Notes: generated from the letters alone by a model not told the origin. Counted from the first letter of the stretch, positions 15,779 through 25,895 are shown. The stretch is DNA of 64,000 nucleotides from Flavobacterium luteum (GCF_008806775.1 NZ_WAEM01000001.1:124001-188000); one strand, 5' to 3'. Translations and numbers: made by a program.

Positions 15779-17314
15779 ATGCTTATTAAAGTTTTTGGAA
15801 GCGCCGTTTTTGGAGTCGAAGCCACAACAATCACTGTTGAAGTGAATATGGATAAAGGAATTGGATACCATCTTGTAGGGTTGCCTGATAATGCCATTAA
15901 AGAAAGTAGTTATCGTATCGCTGCTGCTTTAAAGAATAATGGGTATAATATGCCAGGAAAAAAAATTACCATAAATATGGCTCCAGCCGATTTACGGAAA
16001 GAAGGCTCCGCTTATGATTTAACATTGGCAATTGGTATTCTTGTTGCCTCAGCACAAATCAAAGCTGATGAAGTCGATAAGTATATCATTATGGGCGAAT
16101 TGTCATTAGATGGGAGTTTACAACCTATAAAAGGAGCGTTGCCTATTGCAATAAAAGCGAAAGAGGAAGGTTTTAAAGGTTTTTTTCTCCCAAAACAAAA
16201 TGTAAAAGAAGCGGCTATTGTAACTGGAGTAGATGTGTATGGTGTCGAAAACGTTCAGGAAGTTATCGATTTTTTTGAAGGAAAGGGAACTTTAGAGCCT
16301 ACAACTATAGATACTCGCGCTGAGTTTTATAAAACTTTAGATTTCCCAGAACATGATTTTAGCGATGTGAAAGGTCAAGAAAGCATAAAACGGTGCATGG
16401 AAATTGCAGCAGCTGGTGGACATAATATTATTTTAATTGGACCACCCGGTGCAGGAAAAACAATGCTTGCCAAACGTTTACCTAGTATTTTACCGCCAAT
16501 GACACTGAGAGAAGCATTAGAAACTACAAAAATTCACAGTGTTGCTGGAAAATTAAAAGAGGTAGGATTGATGAATCAAAGACCATTTCGAAGCCCGCAT
16601 CACACCATTTCAAATGTAGCTTTGGTTGGCGGCGGAAGTTACCCTCAACCCGGAGAAATTTCGATGGCACATAATGGTGTTTTGTTTTTAGATGAATTGC
16701 CAGAATTCAAAAGAGATGTATTAGAAGTTATGCGACAACCATTAGAAGATCGAGAAGTAACTATTTCTAGAGCTAAGTTTACCGTAACATACCCATCATC
16801 ATTTATGTTGGTGGCGAGTATGAATCCAAGTCCAAGTGGTTTTTTTAATGATCCTGACGCTCCTCAAACTTCTTCTCCACATGAAATGCAACGGTATTTA
16901 AGCAAGATTTCTGGACCACTTTTAGATAGAATAGACATTCATATAGAAGTAACTCCAGTTCCTTTCGAGAAATTATCGGATAATGCAAAAGCTGAAAGCA
17001 GTGTTGATATTAGAGCTCGAGTTACAAAAGCGAGAGAAATTCAAACAGCTCGTTTCGAAACCAATGAAACGGTGAATTATAATGCTCAAATGAATACCAA
17101 ACACATTCGTGAGTTTTGTAAACTCGACGAAACTTCTCTTCAATTACTAAAAACAGCTATGGAGCGATTGAATTTATCAGCTCGTGCTTATGACAGAATT
17201 CTAAAAGTTTCCAGAACCATTGCAGATTTAGAAGGATCAGAAGCTGTTGGTGCTTCCCATATTGCAGAAGCCATTCAATACAGAAGTTTGGATAGAGATG
17301 GTTGGCTAGGTTAG
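15779..17314 (+). CDS. comM: YifB/ComM family Mg-chelatase-like AAA+ ATPase
   Basis: The 511-residue protein has the standard ComM layout: an N-terminal LonC-like domain (about 1-170, with MAPADLRKEGSAYDL), an AAA+ domain with Walker A GPPGAGKTML and Walker B VLFLDELPEF, the RSPHHTIS segment, and the C-terminal Mg_chelatase_C region (LSARAYDRILKVSRTIADL). ComM is a hexameric branch-migration helicase that promotes integration of incoming DNA in natural transformation and is widespread in non-competent species too. Length fits the family. It is followed 51 bp later by yaaA on the same strand. Confidence 0.93.
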   Translation: MLIKVFGSAVFGVEATTITVEVNMDKGIGYHLVGLPDNAIKESSYRIAAALKNNGYNMPGKKITINMAPADLRKEGSAYDLTLAIGILVASAQIKADEVDKYIIMGELSLDGSLQPIKGALPIAIKAKEEGFKGFFLPKQNVKEAAIVTGVDVYGVENVQEVIDFFEGKGTLEPTTIDTRAEFYKTLDFPEHDFSDVKGQESIKRCMEIAAAGGHNIILIGPPGAGKTMLAKRLPSILPPMTLREALETTKIHSVAGKLKEVGLMNQRPFRSPHHTISNVALVGGGSYPQPGEISMAHNGVLFLDELPEFKRDVLEVMRQPLEDREVTISRAKFTVTYPSSFMLVASMNPSPSGFFNDPDAPQTSSPHEMQRYLSKISGPLLDRIDIHIEVTPVPFEKLSDNAKAESSVDIRARVTKAREIQTARFETNETVNYNAQMNTKHIREFCKLDETSLQLLKTAMERLNLSARAYDRILKVSRTIADLEGSEAVGASHIAEAIQYRSLDRDGWLG

Positions 17315-17365
17315 AATTTGAATAAATTAATCGAATAAAAAAACATATTTCACAATATACTAAAC

Positions 17366-18124
17366 ATGAAAATAGTCATTTCTCCTGCAAAATCATTAGA
17401 TTTTGAAACAACATTACCAACACAAGAATATACAAACTCTCGTTTCATAAAAGAAAGTACATTAATAAACAAAGTCATCAAGCAAAAATCTCCAAAAGAA
17501 TTGTCTGAACTGATGTCGATTTCAGATAAATTGGGTGAATTGAATTGGCAACGCAATAAAGACTGGAAAACTCCTTTTACACCAGAAAATGCTAGACCTG
17601 CCATTTATGCTTTTGCGGGCGACGTATATATAGGTTTGAATGCAACAACAATTCCAACTGAAAAAGTAGCGTTGTTACAAGAAAAACTTCGAATTTTATC
17701 CGGATTATATGGTTTGCTAAAACCCTTAGATTTAATACAACCCTATCGTTTAGAAATGGGAACAAAAATTACCATTGGAGAAAATAAAAACTTATATGAT
17801 TTCTGGAAGAACAAGATAACTGATACTTTAAATAAGGAACTTCACAAAAGCGAATTATTTATCAATTTAGCAAGCAATGAATATTTTTCGGCAATAGATG
17901 TCAAGGCATTAAAAGTTCCTGTAATTACTCCTGAATTTCTAGATTATAAAGATGGAAAGTTAAAGATGATAAGCTTCTTTGCAAAGAAGGCGAGAGGACT
18001 AATGGTTCGTTATATCATTGACACGAATGCGGAATCAATTGATGATTTGAAAGGTTTTAATTATGAAGGATATCGGTTTGATGATAATTTATCAAAAAAT
18101 AATAAATTAGTTTTTACCCGTTAA
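17366..18124 (+). CDS. yaaA: Peroxide stress protein YaaA (DUF328/UPF0246)
   Basis: The 252-residue protein matches YaaA over its whole length: N-terminal MKIVISPAKSLDFE, the central LRILSGLYGLLKPLDLIQPYRLEMG block, and the C-terminal FFAKKARGLMVRYII region. YaaA limits iron-dependent oxidative damage to DNA during peroxide stress in E. coli and has a DNA-binding-like fold. It is convergent with the efflux gene at 18138, only 13 bp away, with no obvious terminator in the gap. Confidence 0.93.
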   Translation: MKIVISPAKSLDFETTLPTQEYTNSRFIKESTLINKVIKQKSPKELSELMSISDKLGELNWQRNKDWKTPFTPENARPAIYAFAGDVYIGLNATTIPTEKVALLQEKLRILSGLYGLLKPLDLIQPYRLEMGTKITIGENKNLYDFWKNKITDTLNKELHKSELFINLASNEYFSAIDVKALKVPVITPEFLDYKDGKLKMISFFAKKARGLMVRYIIDTNAESIDDLKGFNYEGYRFDDNLSKNNKLVFTR

Positions 18125-18137
18125 ATCTATTGTTGAA

Positions 18138-19724
18138 TTAGTGCATGGCATCAGCTGGATTAATTTTTGATTTCCCTTTTTTTATCAAAAAAACAATAGG
18201 AATACAACACAAGAATAAAATCCCTAAGTATAGAAAAATATCCATATACGATAATATGGTGCTTTGTTTTAGAACTGAATAATCTAAAATTTGATAGGCT
18301 TTTCCTAAAGATTCATTTGCACTGTATCCCTTAGACATAAATCCTCGTTGCAATAGCGCTACTCTTTGTTGCACTTCTATTCTGGTAGGGTCCAAATGAG
18401 CAATTAAATTTACTCTGTGTTCTTGAGAAAAACGAGTGATGCCTGTTGTTATAATTGCAATACCGAAAGAACCGCCTAATTGTCTCATCATTCCTGTAAA
18501 AGCGGCACCTTCACCAATATGTTTTCCTTTTAAGGTCGATAAAGATAAAGTAGTGATGGGTACAAAAAGTAATCCTAAGCCAACACCTCTTATAATGAGA
18601 GCCCAATACATATTTTCGACCCCTGTTTCTGGTGTAATAACATTATACATCCAAAATGTAAAAAAGAAAAATATTAAAAAACCAATGCCTACTAAATAGC
18701 CTTGAGGAACTCCTTTTTGTATCAAATTTCCAACAATTGGCATCAAAAAGGCAGTTGTTATAGATCCAGGTATCAATAACAAACCAGCATCAGTAGCAGA
18801 CCAACCCAAAATAGATTGCGTATATATTGGAATAATTAAAGTAGATCCGTACAAACCAAACCCAAGAATAAAACACATGACAATTCCTATTCGTAGATTT
18901 CCATCTTTAAGGACACTTAAGTTAACAATTGGATGTTTATAGGTTAGTTCTCGCCATATAAATAATAATAATCCAACTATAGTTACGATACTTAAAAATA
19001 CAATTAAGTCATTGTTAAACCAGTCGTCTTGTTGCCCATGTTCTAAAACAAATTGAAGAGAACCTACAAATGAGGCTAGAAATACAATGCCCAACCAATC
19101 AACTTGACTGGCTTTTAATTTTATGCCATACATTGGACTTTTTACAAAAGTTAATGTTAATAAAGTAGCAATAATTCCGATAGGAATATTAATGTAAAAG
19201 ATATAAGGCCAAGAGAAATGATCTACTAAATAACCACCAAGAGGTGGCCCTAATGTTGGTCCAACTATAACTCCCATACCGTAAATAGCCTGAGCCATTC
19301 CTCGTTTCGCAATTGGATAACTTTCAGTGATGATAGTTTGAGCTGTAACGAGTAATGCGCCACCACCTAAACCTTGTATGAAACGAAAGGCAACCAATTC
19401 CCAAATATTTGTTGCATTTCCGCATAGAAAAGAAGCAGTTGTAAAAATAATAATAGAAACTGCGAAATAATTTTTTCTGCCAAATTGTTGCGAAAGCCAG
19501 CTTGTCATTGGAATAACTATCACATTGGCAATTGCATAGGCTGTAATAACCCAAGCTACATCCGTTAAGGTTGCTCCAAGACTACCTCTCATATTAGTAA
19601 GTGCTACGTTTACAATAGTTGTATCAACAATTTCTAGCAAAGCACAAAGTACTGCTGTAATTGTTATAATGACACGTCTAAAACCGTATTCAACTAGGTC
19701 ATCTTCTCCTACTGTTGCAGTCAT
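18138..19724 (-). CDS. DHA2-family MFS multidrug efflux permease (EmrB-like)
   Basis: The 528-residue protein has about 14 predicted membrane helices and DHA2 motifs: LDTTIVNVAL-like residues near the start (LEIVDTTIVNVALTNM), motif A-like SQQFGRKNYF, and motif C-like GMGVIVGPTLGPPLGGYL. It is the inner-membrane, proton-driven pump of a tripartite system with the HlyD-like adaptor (10 bp upstream) and the TolC-like channel. It is the last gene of the tetR-tolC-hlyD-mfs operon. Substrates cannot be predicted, but lipophilic drugs or fatty acids are usual. Confidence 0.92.
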   Translation of the reverse strand: MTATVGEDDLVEYGFRRVIITITAVLCALLEIVDTTIVNVALTNMRGSLGATLTDVAWVITAYAIANVIVIPMTSWLSQQFGRKNYFAVSIIIFTTASFLCGNATNIWELVAFRFIQGLGGGALLVTAQTIITESYPIAKRGMAQAIYGMGVIVGPTLGPPLGGYLVDHFSWPYIFYINIPIGIIATLLTLTFVKSPMYGIKLKASQVDWLGIVFLASFVGSLQFVLEHGQQDDWFNNDLIVFLSIVTIVGLLLFIWRELTYKHPIVNLSVLKDGNLRIGIVMCFILGFGLYGSTLIIPIYTQSILGWSATDAGLLLIPGSITTAFLMPIVGNLIQKGVPQGYLVGIGFLIFFFFTFWMYNVITPETGVENMYWALIIRGVGLGLLFVPITTLSLSTLKGKHIGEGAAFTGMMRQLGGSFGIAIITTGITRFSQEHRVNLIAHLDPTRIEVQQRVALLQRGFMSKGYSANESLGKAYQILDYSVLKQSTILSYMDIFLYLGILFLCCIPIVFLIKKGKSKINPADAMH

Positions 19725-19734
19725 TTTAGGATAA

Positions 19735-20814
19735 TTATTTTAAATGTACATCAACATCCACATTCATTCCAGGGCGTAGTAATTTTACTTTTTCAATATC
19801 GTTATCTGTATTGAGAGTAATTTTTATTGGTAATCTTTGAATCGTTTTTACAAAATTTCCAGTTGCATTATCTGGCGGAAGCAATGAAAATCGGGCTCCT
19901 GTTGCTGGAGAAAAGGAAGTAATTGTTCCTTCAAAAGCAGTATCGGGATAGGCATCTACTTTTACTGAAACTTTTTGCCCAATAACCATTTTATCCAATT
20001 GTGTTTCTTTGAAATTGGCAATTACCCAAGCTTCGGCATTATTGATAATATAAAATAAAGACTGTCCAGGTTGAACCAATTGTCCAGGTTGAATACTTAC
20101 TTTTGAAACTTGTCCGTCTATTGATGCAGTAACAACTGTATACTCTAAATTCAGTTTTGAAGCATCCAACATCGCTTGTGCTCTTTTGATATTGGCTGCA
20201 GCCACTTCAGTTTGTTTATTGGACACGTTTGATTTTGCAACGATAACCGATTTTTGATATTTGCTCGCTTTGAACTGATCTTGTATAATTCGCAATTGAC
20301 TTTCAGCTTCTTGTTTTGCAGCTAAAGCCTGTTCAAATTGTTGTTTAGTGATAGAATGATTTTTATACAAATTATTATATCGTTCAAAATCGCTAGAAGC
20401 ACGACCCAATCTAATTTTAGCAGTTTCAATATTTCCTCCAATAGATTGTACATTGGCTTCAGAAACAGAAATGTTTGCAGCTGAGCTTTCTATATCCGCT
20501 TTTGAAGCAGCAAAACTACTTTCTGAAGCGATTAATGCCGCTTTTGCATCTTCCAACTTTACAAGGTAATCTCTATTGTCAATTGTGAAAAGGGTATCTC
20601 CTTTTTTTACAAAGTCATTGTCTTTTATATATACTTTGGTAATATAACCCGTAACTCTTGGAATTATTGGATTCATATTTTTTTCAATTTGTGCATCATC
20701 TGTGGTTTCGTGAGAAAGCGAATGAATATATTTATAGATTCCGTAAACCAAGCCTAAAAGAAAAAGAGCAACAAATATTGAAATGAATTTTTTATTAGTT
20801 TTTTTATTTTCCAT
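19735..20814 (-). CDS. HlyD/EmrA-type membrane fusion protein
   Basis: The 359-residue protein has one N-terminal membrane helix (about 11-27), a biotinyl-lipoyl-like domain split around a long coiled coil (about 75-225) and a C-terminal beta-barrel. The conserved IIPRVTGYITKVYIKDNDFVKKGD lipoyl half and the TVVTASIDGQVSKVSIQPGQ second half are clear. It links the inner-membrane MFS pump to the outer-membrane TolC protein across the periplasm. The gene lies between them in the operon, 17 bp below tolC and 10 bp above the pump gene. Confidence 0.92.
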   Translation of the reverse strand: MENKKTNKKFISIFVALFLLGLVYGIYKYIHSLSHETTDDAQIEKNMNPIIPRVTGYITKVYIKDNDFVKKGDTLFTIDNRDYLVKLEDAKAALIASESSFAASKADIESSAANISVSEANVQSIGGNIETAKIRLGRASSDFERYNNLYKNHSITKQQFEQALAAKQEAESQLRIIQDQFKASKYQKSVIVAKSNVSNKQTEVAAANIKRAQAMLDASKLNLEYTVVTASIDGQVSKVSIQPGQLVQPGQSLFYIINNAEAWVIANFKETQLDKMVIGQKVSVKVDAYPDTAFEGTITSFSPATGARFSLLPPDNATGNFVKTIQRLPIKITLNTDNDIEKVKLLRPGMNVDVDVHLK

Positions 20815-20831
20815 GATATTAAAATAGTTTT

Positions 20832-22178
20832 TTAAAAATTGAAAGAAGCAGTTAATTGCCCTGAAGCAGAAAGCATCTCATAGTATTTAAGCATAATGTT
20901 TGCTCTAGAATAGGCGTAATTTATTTTTGAATTTAACTGTTCTACATCGGCATCAAGTAGGTCAGTTGTGTTTGAAAGTCCATTGTCGTATTTGTCTTTC
21001 ACAATTCTATAATTCTCTTTTGCTTGATCTATTGCTTGCTCATAAACCAAATTTTGTTTCAAAGCCAAATTATAATTCTCTATCGATTGTTGCACTTGAA
21101 TTTTAATATTTTCTGATAAAATGGCTTCGGATTGTTGGGTTTCTAAAACTTTATTTTTTGCAATTTTAACGTCCTTCCCATTTTTGAAAATAGAACTCAA
21201 ATTGTAAGAAACTCCCAACCCAACGTTTATGGCGTTTTGAACTGTAACTACGTTTTGTAAGTTTAAATTTGTATACCCAGTAACCAATGCAACTGATGGA
21301 AAATAGTTGCTTTTTGCAATTTTTACATTGCTTTCGCTAGCTTTTTGAAAGCATCGAATTGCTTCTAAATCTTTTCTATTTTTCAACCCTTCGTCTTCAT
21401 TTTTAATTACATTTATAGGTTCATTATTATCAAATTGATGTTCGTCAATATTGATTTTATAATCGTCATTTAGTTTTAAGAATGTTACTAAATAATAATT
21501 GATTACAGCAACATTTTTATAGGCTTCATCTAATGAAAGTTGCACTTTTGATTGTTGCAATTGCGCTTTTAATAAATCATTTCTTGCAATTATTCCGTTT
21601 TGGTTGAAATCTTCAAAATCCTTAACCCGTTGCTTGGCACTTTTCAGATTTTCAGTAATCAAATCAACTGCTTTTTGTGCTCGATACAAGTTGGCATAAT
21701 ATTCAATTACTTTCATAGCAATCTCTTCTTTGGTTTGAATCGATTTTGCCTTTTCTGCCTGATACAGATATTGTGAGGCTTTGATGCTATTTTGAATTTT
21801 AAATCCTGAAAAAAGGGGTAAATTAACATTGGCTTGACCAAGAATCAACTGATTCACTTTTGGTGGTTCACTAGAATTTCCGTTATTAGAATTGTTGTTT
21901 AATTTTAAATTTACTGTGGCATTAGTCAATTTCATATATTGACCAGAAATTTTCACGTCTGGATATTGATTGTTTTTAACTGATTGCACTTCTAATTTCT
22001 TTGTTTCAACCTTAGTATTAGCAAGTATGGCTTCGTTGCTTTTGTTTATGGCTATATCAATAGCTTCTTTAAGATTAAGTTTGCTAGAATCTTCTAAATT
22101 CTTTTTTTCATTTACTTGCGAAATAGCTGAATATTGTACAACTAAAAAAAATAAAAGCATTATTTTGTTAATTTTCAT
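20832..22178 (-). CDS. TolC-family outer membrane efflux protein
   Basis: The 448-residue protein begins with a signal peptide (about 1-20, LLFFLVVQYSAISQ) and contains the two OEP repeats of TolC-like channels, long helices with LNLKEAIDIAINKS at the start and TDLLDADVEQLNSKINYAYSRANIML near the end. It forms the outer-membrane exit duct of the efflux system. Its start codon overlaps the end of the tetR gene by 11 bp, indicating translational coupling and cotranscription with the repressor. Confidence 0.92.
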   Translation of the reverse strand: MKINKIMLLFFLVVQYSAISQVNEKKNLEDSSKLNLKEAIDIAINKSNEAILANTKVETKKLEVQSVKNNQYPDVKISGQYMKLTNATVNLKLNNNSNNGNSSEPPKVNQLILGQANVNLPLFSGFKIQNSIKASQYLYQAEKAKSIQTKEEIAMKVIEYYANLYRAQKAVDLITENLKSAKQRVKDFEDFNQNGIIARNDLLKAQLQQSKVQLSLDEAYKNVAVINYYLVTFLKLNDDYKINIDEHQFDNNEPINVIKNEDEGLKNRKDLEAIRCFQKASESNVKIAKSNYFPSVALVTGYTNLNLQNVVTVQNAINVGLGVSYNLSSIFKNGKDVKIAKNKVLETQQSEAILSENIKIQVQQSIENYNLALKQNLVYEQAIDQAKENYRIVKDKYDNGLSNTTDLLDADVEQLNSKINYAYSRANIMLKYYEMLSASGQLTASFNF

Positions 22179-22791
22179 TTGCTATTAATGATTTTATAGT
22201 TTGTTGAATGTGTTTTGTTAAATCGGTTTTTATGTATTGATTGTATTGCTCATCTGTATTCAGGTTTAGGATTTCCATAAAAAAAGGCTTACTGGTTTGA
22301 AAGTGAAAATACGTTCCAAGAATAGTTGGAGTAAGTAAAGGAATATTAATGTCTTTTTTGAATATTTTTTGAATTTGGCCTTCCTCAATAATTTTATATA
22401 AAGAACTTAAATTACCTCTCTTAATATCTGTAAAAGCTTTCAAATTCATTGCTCGCTTATTAGAGGAAAGTTCAAAGTGCAAAATTTGATAGATATCTTT
22501 ATTTTGGTCAATTTTTTCAATATATAACTCGATAAACTTATTTATTTTTTCTAAAGGTTTAAGCTTTTCTTTATATAAGTTTTCTAGTTTTAATTTTAAA
22601 TCTTGTATTCTAAACAAAATTAATCCTTCTAAAAGCTTTTCTTTTGAACCAAAATAGTAAGAAACCATTGCAATATTAATTTTGGCTTCTTTCGAGATAT
22701 TTCTAATAGAAGTACCGTCAAATCCTTTTTGGGCAAATAACTTTTCAGCCACCAGAAGAATATCAATTTGTTTGTCGTTAAAATTATTCAT
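22168..22791 (-). CDS. TetR/AcrR-family transcriptional repressor of the efflux operon
   Basis: The 207-residue protein has a TetR_N domain (about 8-55) with the helix-turn-helix FDGTSIRNISKEAKINIAMVSYYFGSKEKLL and a variable ligand-binding C-terminal region. It is the first gene of the efflux operon, so it most likely represses itself and the three pump genes until a substrate binds. Two identical palindromes 28 bp upstream (22819-22851) are the obvious operator. The overlap with tolC supports one transcript. Confidence 0.92.
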   Translation of the reverse strand: MNNFNDKQIDILLVAEKLFAQKGFDGTSIRNISKEAKINIAMVSYYFGSKEKLLEGLILFRIQDLKLKLENLYKEKLKPLEKINKFIELYIEKIDQNKDIYQILHFELSSNKRAMNLKAFTDIKRGNLSSLYKIIEEGQIQKIFKKDINIPLLTPTILGTYFHFQTSKPFFMEILNLNTDEQYNQYIKTDLTKHIQQTIKSLIANEN

Positions 22792-22818
22792 TCGATTTAT
22801 TTTAAACTGATGGCAAAT

Positions 22819-22851
22819 TTAAACGTTTGTTTAAATTAAACGTTTGTTTAA
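22819..22851 (-). promoter_or_regulatory. Tandem TetR operator
   Basis: Two identical 16-bp palindromes TTAAAC-GTTT-GTTTAA lie at 22819-22834 and 22836-22851, 17 bp apart. The proximal copy overlaps a perfect -7 element TAAATTTG on the minus strand (22821-22814). A repressor bound here would cover the promoter of the tetR-tolC-hlyD-mfs operon. Confidence 0.8.
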
Positions 22852-22952
22852 TATCTTTTTAACATAATATTAATAATTAAAAAAATGTTCAAAATCTAAA
22901 TTAAACTACAAAAGACTTAGAAAGGCTTTTGTAAAATATTATTATTTGAGTT

Positions 22953-23714
22953 CTAAATAATATCCCCAACAAATCTCTCAATACTACCTACTCCGTTTTC
23001 AGTCAAATTTTTAATAAAAGCACTACCAATAATAGCTCCTTTAGCGTATTGAGTCGCTTGATTAAACGAAGTTTTATCGCTAATTCCAAAACCTATGATT
23101 TGAGGATTTTTTAAATTCATATCAGCAATTCGCTTAAAATAGGCTTCTTGCGAAATTCCAAAACCAGATTGCGAACCAGTAACACTCGCCGAAGAAACCA
23201 TATAAATAAATCCGTTTGATACGCTATCTATAAATTGTATTCTCTCAGCCGAAGTTTGAGGAGTTATTAAAAACACGTTAATTAAGCCATATTTTTCAAA
23301 AATGGCTTTATAATCTTCAGCATAAATCCCGACTGGTAAATCAGGAATAATAAGACCGTCAATACCTATTTCAGCACATTTTTTACAAAACGCTTCTATT
23401 CCATATTGCAACATAGGATTAAAATAGCCCATAATAATTAATGGAATTTTTACCGTTTCACGAATGGTTGCCAATTGTTCAAAAAGCAATTTTGTAGTCA
23501 TTCCGTTATATAAAGCTTGAGTAGAGCTTTCTTGAATAGTAGGCCCATCGGCCAAAGGATCACTAAAAGGCAAGCCAATTTCAATCATATCTACACCGTT
23601 TTTTTCTAAATCCTGAATGATTTGTACAGTATCATTTATATTAGGGTATCCAGCTGAAAAATAAATAGATAGTAATTTTTTGTCTTCTTGTAATTTTTTA
23701 TTTATTCGATTCAT
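22953..23714 (-). CDS. trpA: Tryptophan synthase alpha chain
   Basis: The 253-residue protein has the alpha-subunit TIM-barrel motifs: DMIEIGLPFSDPLADGPTIQ with the catalytic Glu and Asp, the PLIIMGYFNPML strand, the IDGLIIPDLP loop and the VTGSQSG phosphate site. It cleaves indole-3-glycerol phosphate to indole, which is channelled to TrpB. It is the last gene of the trp operon and is separated from trpB by a small gamma-glutamylcyclotransferase-like gene. Confidence 0.97.
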   Translation of the reverse strand: MNRINKKLQEDKKLLSIYFSAGYPNINDTVQIIQDLEKNGVDMIEIGLPFSDPLADGPTIQESSTQALYNGMTTKLLFEQLATIRETVKIPLIIMGYFNPMLQYGIEAFCKKCAEIGIDGLIIPDLPVGIYAEDYKAIFEKYGLINVFLITPQTSAERIQFIDSVSNGFIYMVSSASVTGSQSGFGISQEAYFKRIADMNLKNPQIIGFGISDKTSFNQATQYAKGAIIGSAFIKNLTENGVGSIERFVGDII

Positions 23715-23761
23715 TATACATGTTTTTTCAGATATAAAATCTGTTTTTAGTTTAAAAGGAG

Positions 23762-24082
23762 TTAGTTAGCTACACTATACACCCAAGCTTTTTCGTTTGA
23801 TTGTAAATATACTTCTACACGTTTGTAATGCATTCCTTCATATAAATCTGCTTGACGCAAATCATTTGCTGAGATTTCATAAACAATTCCTGAAATGGTA
23901 TCATCAGAATTTTTAGTTTCAATGATAATGGGATATTCAACTATTCCAAATTCTTCTTCAATTTGAATTTTTTTTAACTCATACCCAACTAATGTTTCGC
24001 TTGTACCTCTTAATATTCTTCCAAATATATTTTCTTGAATGTCTTTATCTTGTAAGGAACCGTAGGTGAATAATTTTTCCAT
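23762..24082 (-). CDS. AIG2/gamma-glutamylcyclotransferase-like protein inserted in the trp operon
   Basis: The 106-residue protein has the AIG2/GGCT fold signature: an N-terminal FTYGSLQD loop, and near the C-terminus the LYEGMHYKRVEVYL segment, where the Glu matches the usual catalytic acid. Family members release 5-oxoproline from gamma-glutamyl amines. It lies 21 bp below trpB and 47 bp above trpA on the same strand, so it is cotranscribed with them. A link to tryptophan synthesis is not known; it may be a passenger gene. Confidence 0.85.
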   Translation of the reverse strand: MEKLFTYGSLQDKDIQENIFGRILRGTSETLVGYELKKIQIEEEFGIVEYPIIIETKNSDDTISGIVYEISANDLRQADLYEGMHYKRVEVYLQSNEKAWVYSVAN

Positions 24083-24103
24083 AAACTTATAGTATTTAAG
24101 GAT

Positions 24104-25285
24104 TTACAATTTAAAATAATCAATATATGTATTCAAATCTTTGTCGCCTCTACCGGATAAATTGATTACAACAATATCAGTAGGTTTAAATTTTTTTGTA
24201 TCAAGAACAGCAAAGGCATGAGCTGTTTCAATAGCTGGTATGATACCTTCGGTTTTTGATAGTTTGATTCCCCAATTCATAGCATCTTCATCAGTTATTG
24301 CAATAAATTCAGCACGTTTACTCTCAAATAAATGAGCATGCATTGGACCAACTCCCGGATAATCTAACCCAGCAGAAATCGAATAGGGTTCTGTGATTTG
24401 TCCATCAGTACTTTGCATCAAAAGGGTTTTACTACCGTGAATAACACCAATTTTTCCCAAAGCCGATGTTGCAGCACTTTCTCCTGAATTTACACCTAAA
24501 CCTGCGGCTTCAACAGCAATAATTTTGACTTCTTCATCATCTAAAAAATGATAGAAAGCTCCGGCAGCATTACTACCACCACCAACACAAGCCACAACAT
24601 AATCGGGATTTTCACGACCTTCTTTTTCTAGTAATTGTTGTTTAATTTCTTCTGAAATTACTGCCTGAAAACGCGCTACCATATCGGGATACGGATGCGG
24701 ACCCACAACAGAGCCAATGATATAATAGGTGTTTTCAGGGTTGTTAATCCAATCTCGGATAGCTTCATTCGTAGCATCTTTTAAAGTTTTAGAACCTGAA
24801 GTAGCTGGACGAACTTCAGCACCTAACATTTTCATTCTCGCTACATTAGGAGCTTGACGCTTAATATCGACTTCGCCCATGTAAACAATACATTCTAATC
24901 CCATCAAAGCACACACAGTGGCTGTTGCTACTCCATGCTGTCCCGCTCCAGTTTCTGCAATAATTCTAGTTTTACCTAATTTTTTTGCAACTAGAATTTG
25001 ACCAATGGTGTTGTTCACTTTATGGGCACCAGTATGACATAAATCTTCTCGTTTTAGATATACTTTTGTATTGTATTCTTTTGACAAGCGTTCTGCAAAA
25101 TAAAGTGGAGTAGGGCGACCAACATAATCTTTTAACAAGTCCCTAAATTCCTCTTGAAAACTATGTTCTGCAGTTATTTTTAAATAATTTTGACGTAATT
25201 CTTCTACATTTGGATACAGCATTTCAGGAATGAAGGCTCCACCAAAGTTGCCATAAAATCCTTTTTCATTAACGTGATAGCTCAT
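24104..25285 (-). CDS. trpB: Tryptophan synthase beta chain
   Basis: The 393-residue protein is a type 1 TrpB: PLP-binding Lys in [13 protein letters not shown], the [13 protein letters not shown] loop, the [10 protein letters not shown] phosphate-binding motif and the C-terminal NLSGRGDKD. It condenses indole with serine using PLP. Its start overlaps the end of trpF by 17 bp, which suggests translational coupling. Full length and intact. Confidence 0.98.
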   Translation of the reverse strand: MSYHVNEKGFYGNFGGAFIPEMLYPNVEELRQNYLKITAEHSFQEEFRDLLKDYVGRPTPLYFAERLSKEYNTKVYLKREDLCHTGAHKVNNTIGQILVAKKLGKTRIIAETGAGQHGVATATVCALMGLECIVYMGEVDIKRQAPNVARMKMLGAEVRPATSGSKTLKDATNEAIRDWINNPENTYYIIGSVVGPHPYPDMVARFQAVISEEIKQQLLEKEGRENPDYVVACVGGGSNAAGAFYHFLDDEEVKIIAVEAAGLGVNSGESAATSALGKIGVIHGSKTLLMQSTDGQITEPYSISAGLDYPGVGPMHAHLFESKRAEFIAITDEDAMNWGIKLSKTEGIIPAIETAHAFAVLDTKKFKPTDIVVINLSGRGDKDLNTYIDYFKL

Positions 25286-25892
25286 TTTTATTTATTTTAA
25301 AGTCTTTTAATAATTGTATATTTTTTAAACCGGGTTCGATTTCAAATTTACTATTAATATCTATGGTGTGAATAGGTAAATTGGTTTTTAACAATTGTTT
25401 TACAGATGCTATTTCTTCTATTCCAATTCCACCACTCAGGAAAAAGGGTTTCGTTGAAGGGTATTTTTTTAGTACTTCCCAGTTGAAAGCAATTCCGTTT
25501 CCACCAGGTAATTTCCCTTTAGTATCAAATAAAAAATAATCACAAACTCCTTCGTATGGTTTTAAAACTTTAAAATTGAAATCGTCATTTAGGGAGAACA
25601 CTTTAATGATAGGAATACTTTCTTTTTTTAAATTCTCGCAAAATTCAACCGATTCGTTTCCGTGTAATTGAATCAGATTTAAATTGTATTTTTTAATTTT
25701 TGAAACAATTTCATTTAAAGTAGCATCAACAAAAACTCCCACTTTTTGAATTGATTTTGGTAAATCCGGCATAACACCGTCAAAAAAACGGCTCGATTTA
25801 TCCCAAAAAATAAATCCCATATAGTCCGGAAGTAATTCGCTTACTTCGAGAATATTTTTGGGATACTTCATACCGCAGATTTTCAGTTTCAT
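25269..25892 (-). CDS. trpF: Phosphoribosylanthranilate isomerase
   Basis: The 207-residue protein has the TrpF motifs [10 protein letters not shown] (catalytic Cys), [15 protein letters not shown] and the C-terminal FLSGGIG phosphate-binding loop. It converts phosphoribosylanthranilate to CdRP, the step before TrpC. It is a separate gene and not fused with trpC, as is common in Bacteroidetes. It overlaps trpB by 17 bp and starts 3 bp after the trpC stop. Confidence 0.96.
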   Translation of the reverse strand: MKLKICGMKYPKNILEVSELLPDYMGFIFWDKSSRFFDGVMPDLPKSIQKVGVFVDATLNEIVSKIKKYNLNLIQLHGNESVEFCENLKKESIPIIKVFSLNDDFNFKVLKPYEGVCDYFLFDTKGKLPGGNGIAFNWEVLKKYPSTKPFFLSGGIGIEEIASVKQLLKTNLPIHTIDINSKFEIEPGLKNIQLLKDFKINKNELSR

Positions 25893-25895
25893 TAC

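Noticed and set aside
22907..22935. Terminator-like hairpin after trpA (ACAAAAG / CTTTTGT)
   Set aside because: The stem is only 7 bp with an 11-nt loop, and the minus strand has no T run after it.
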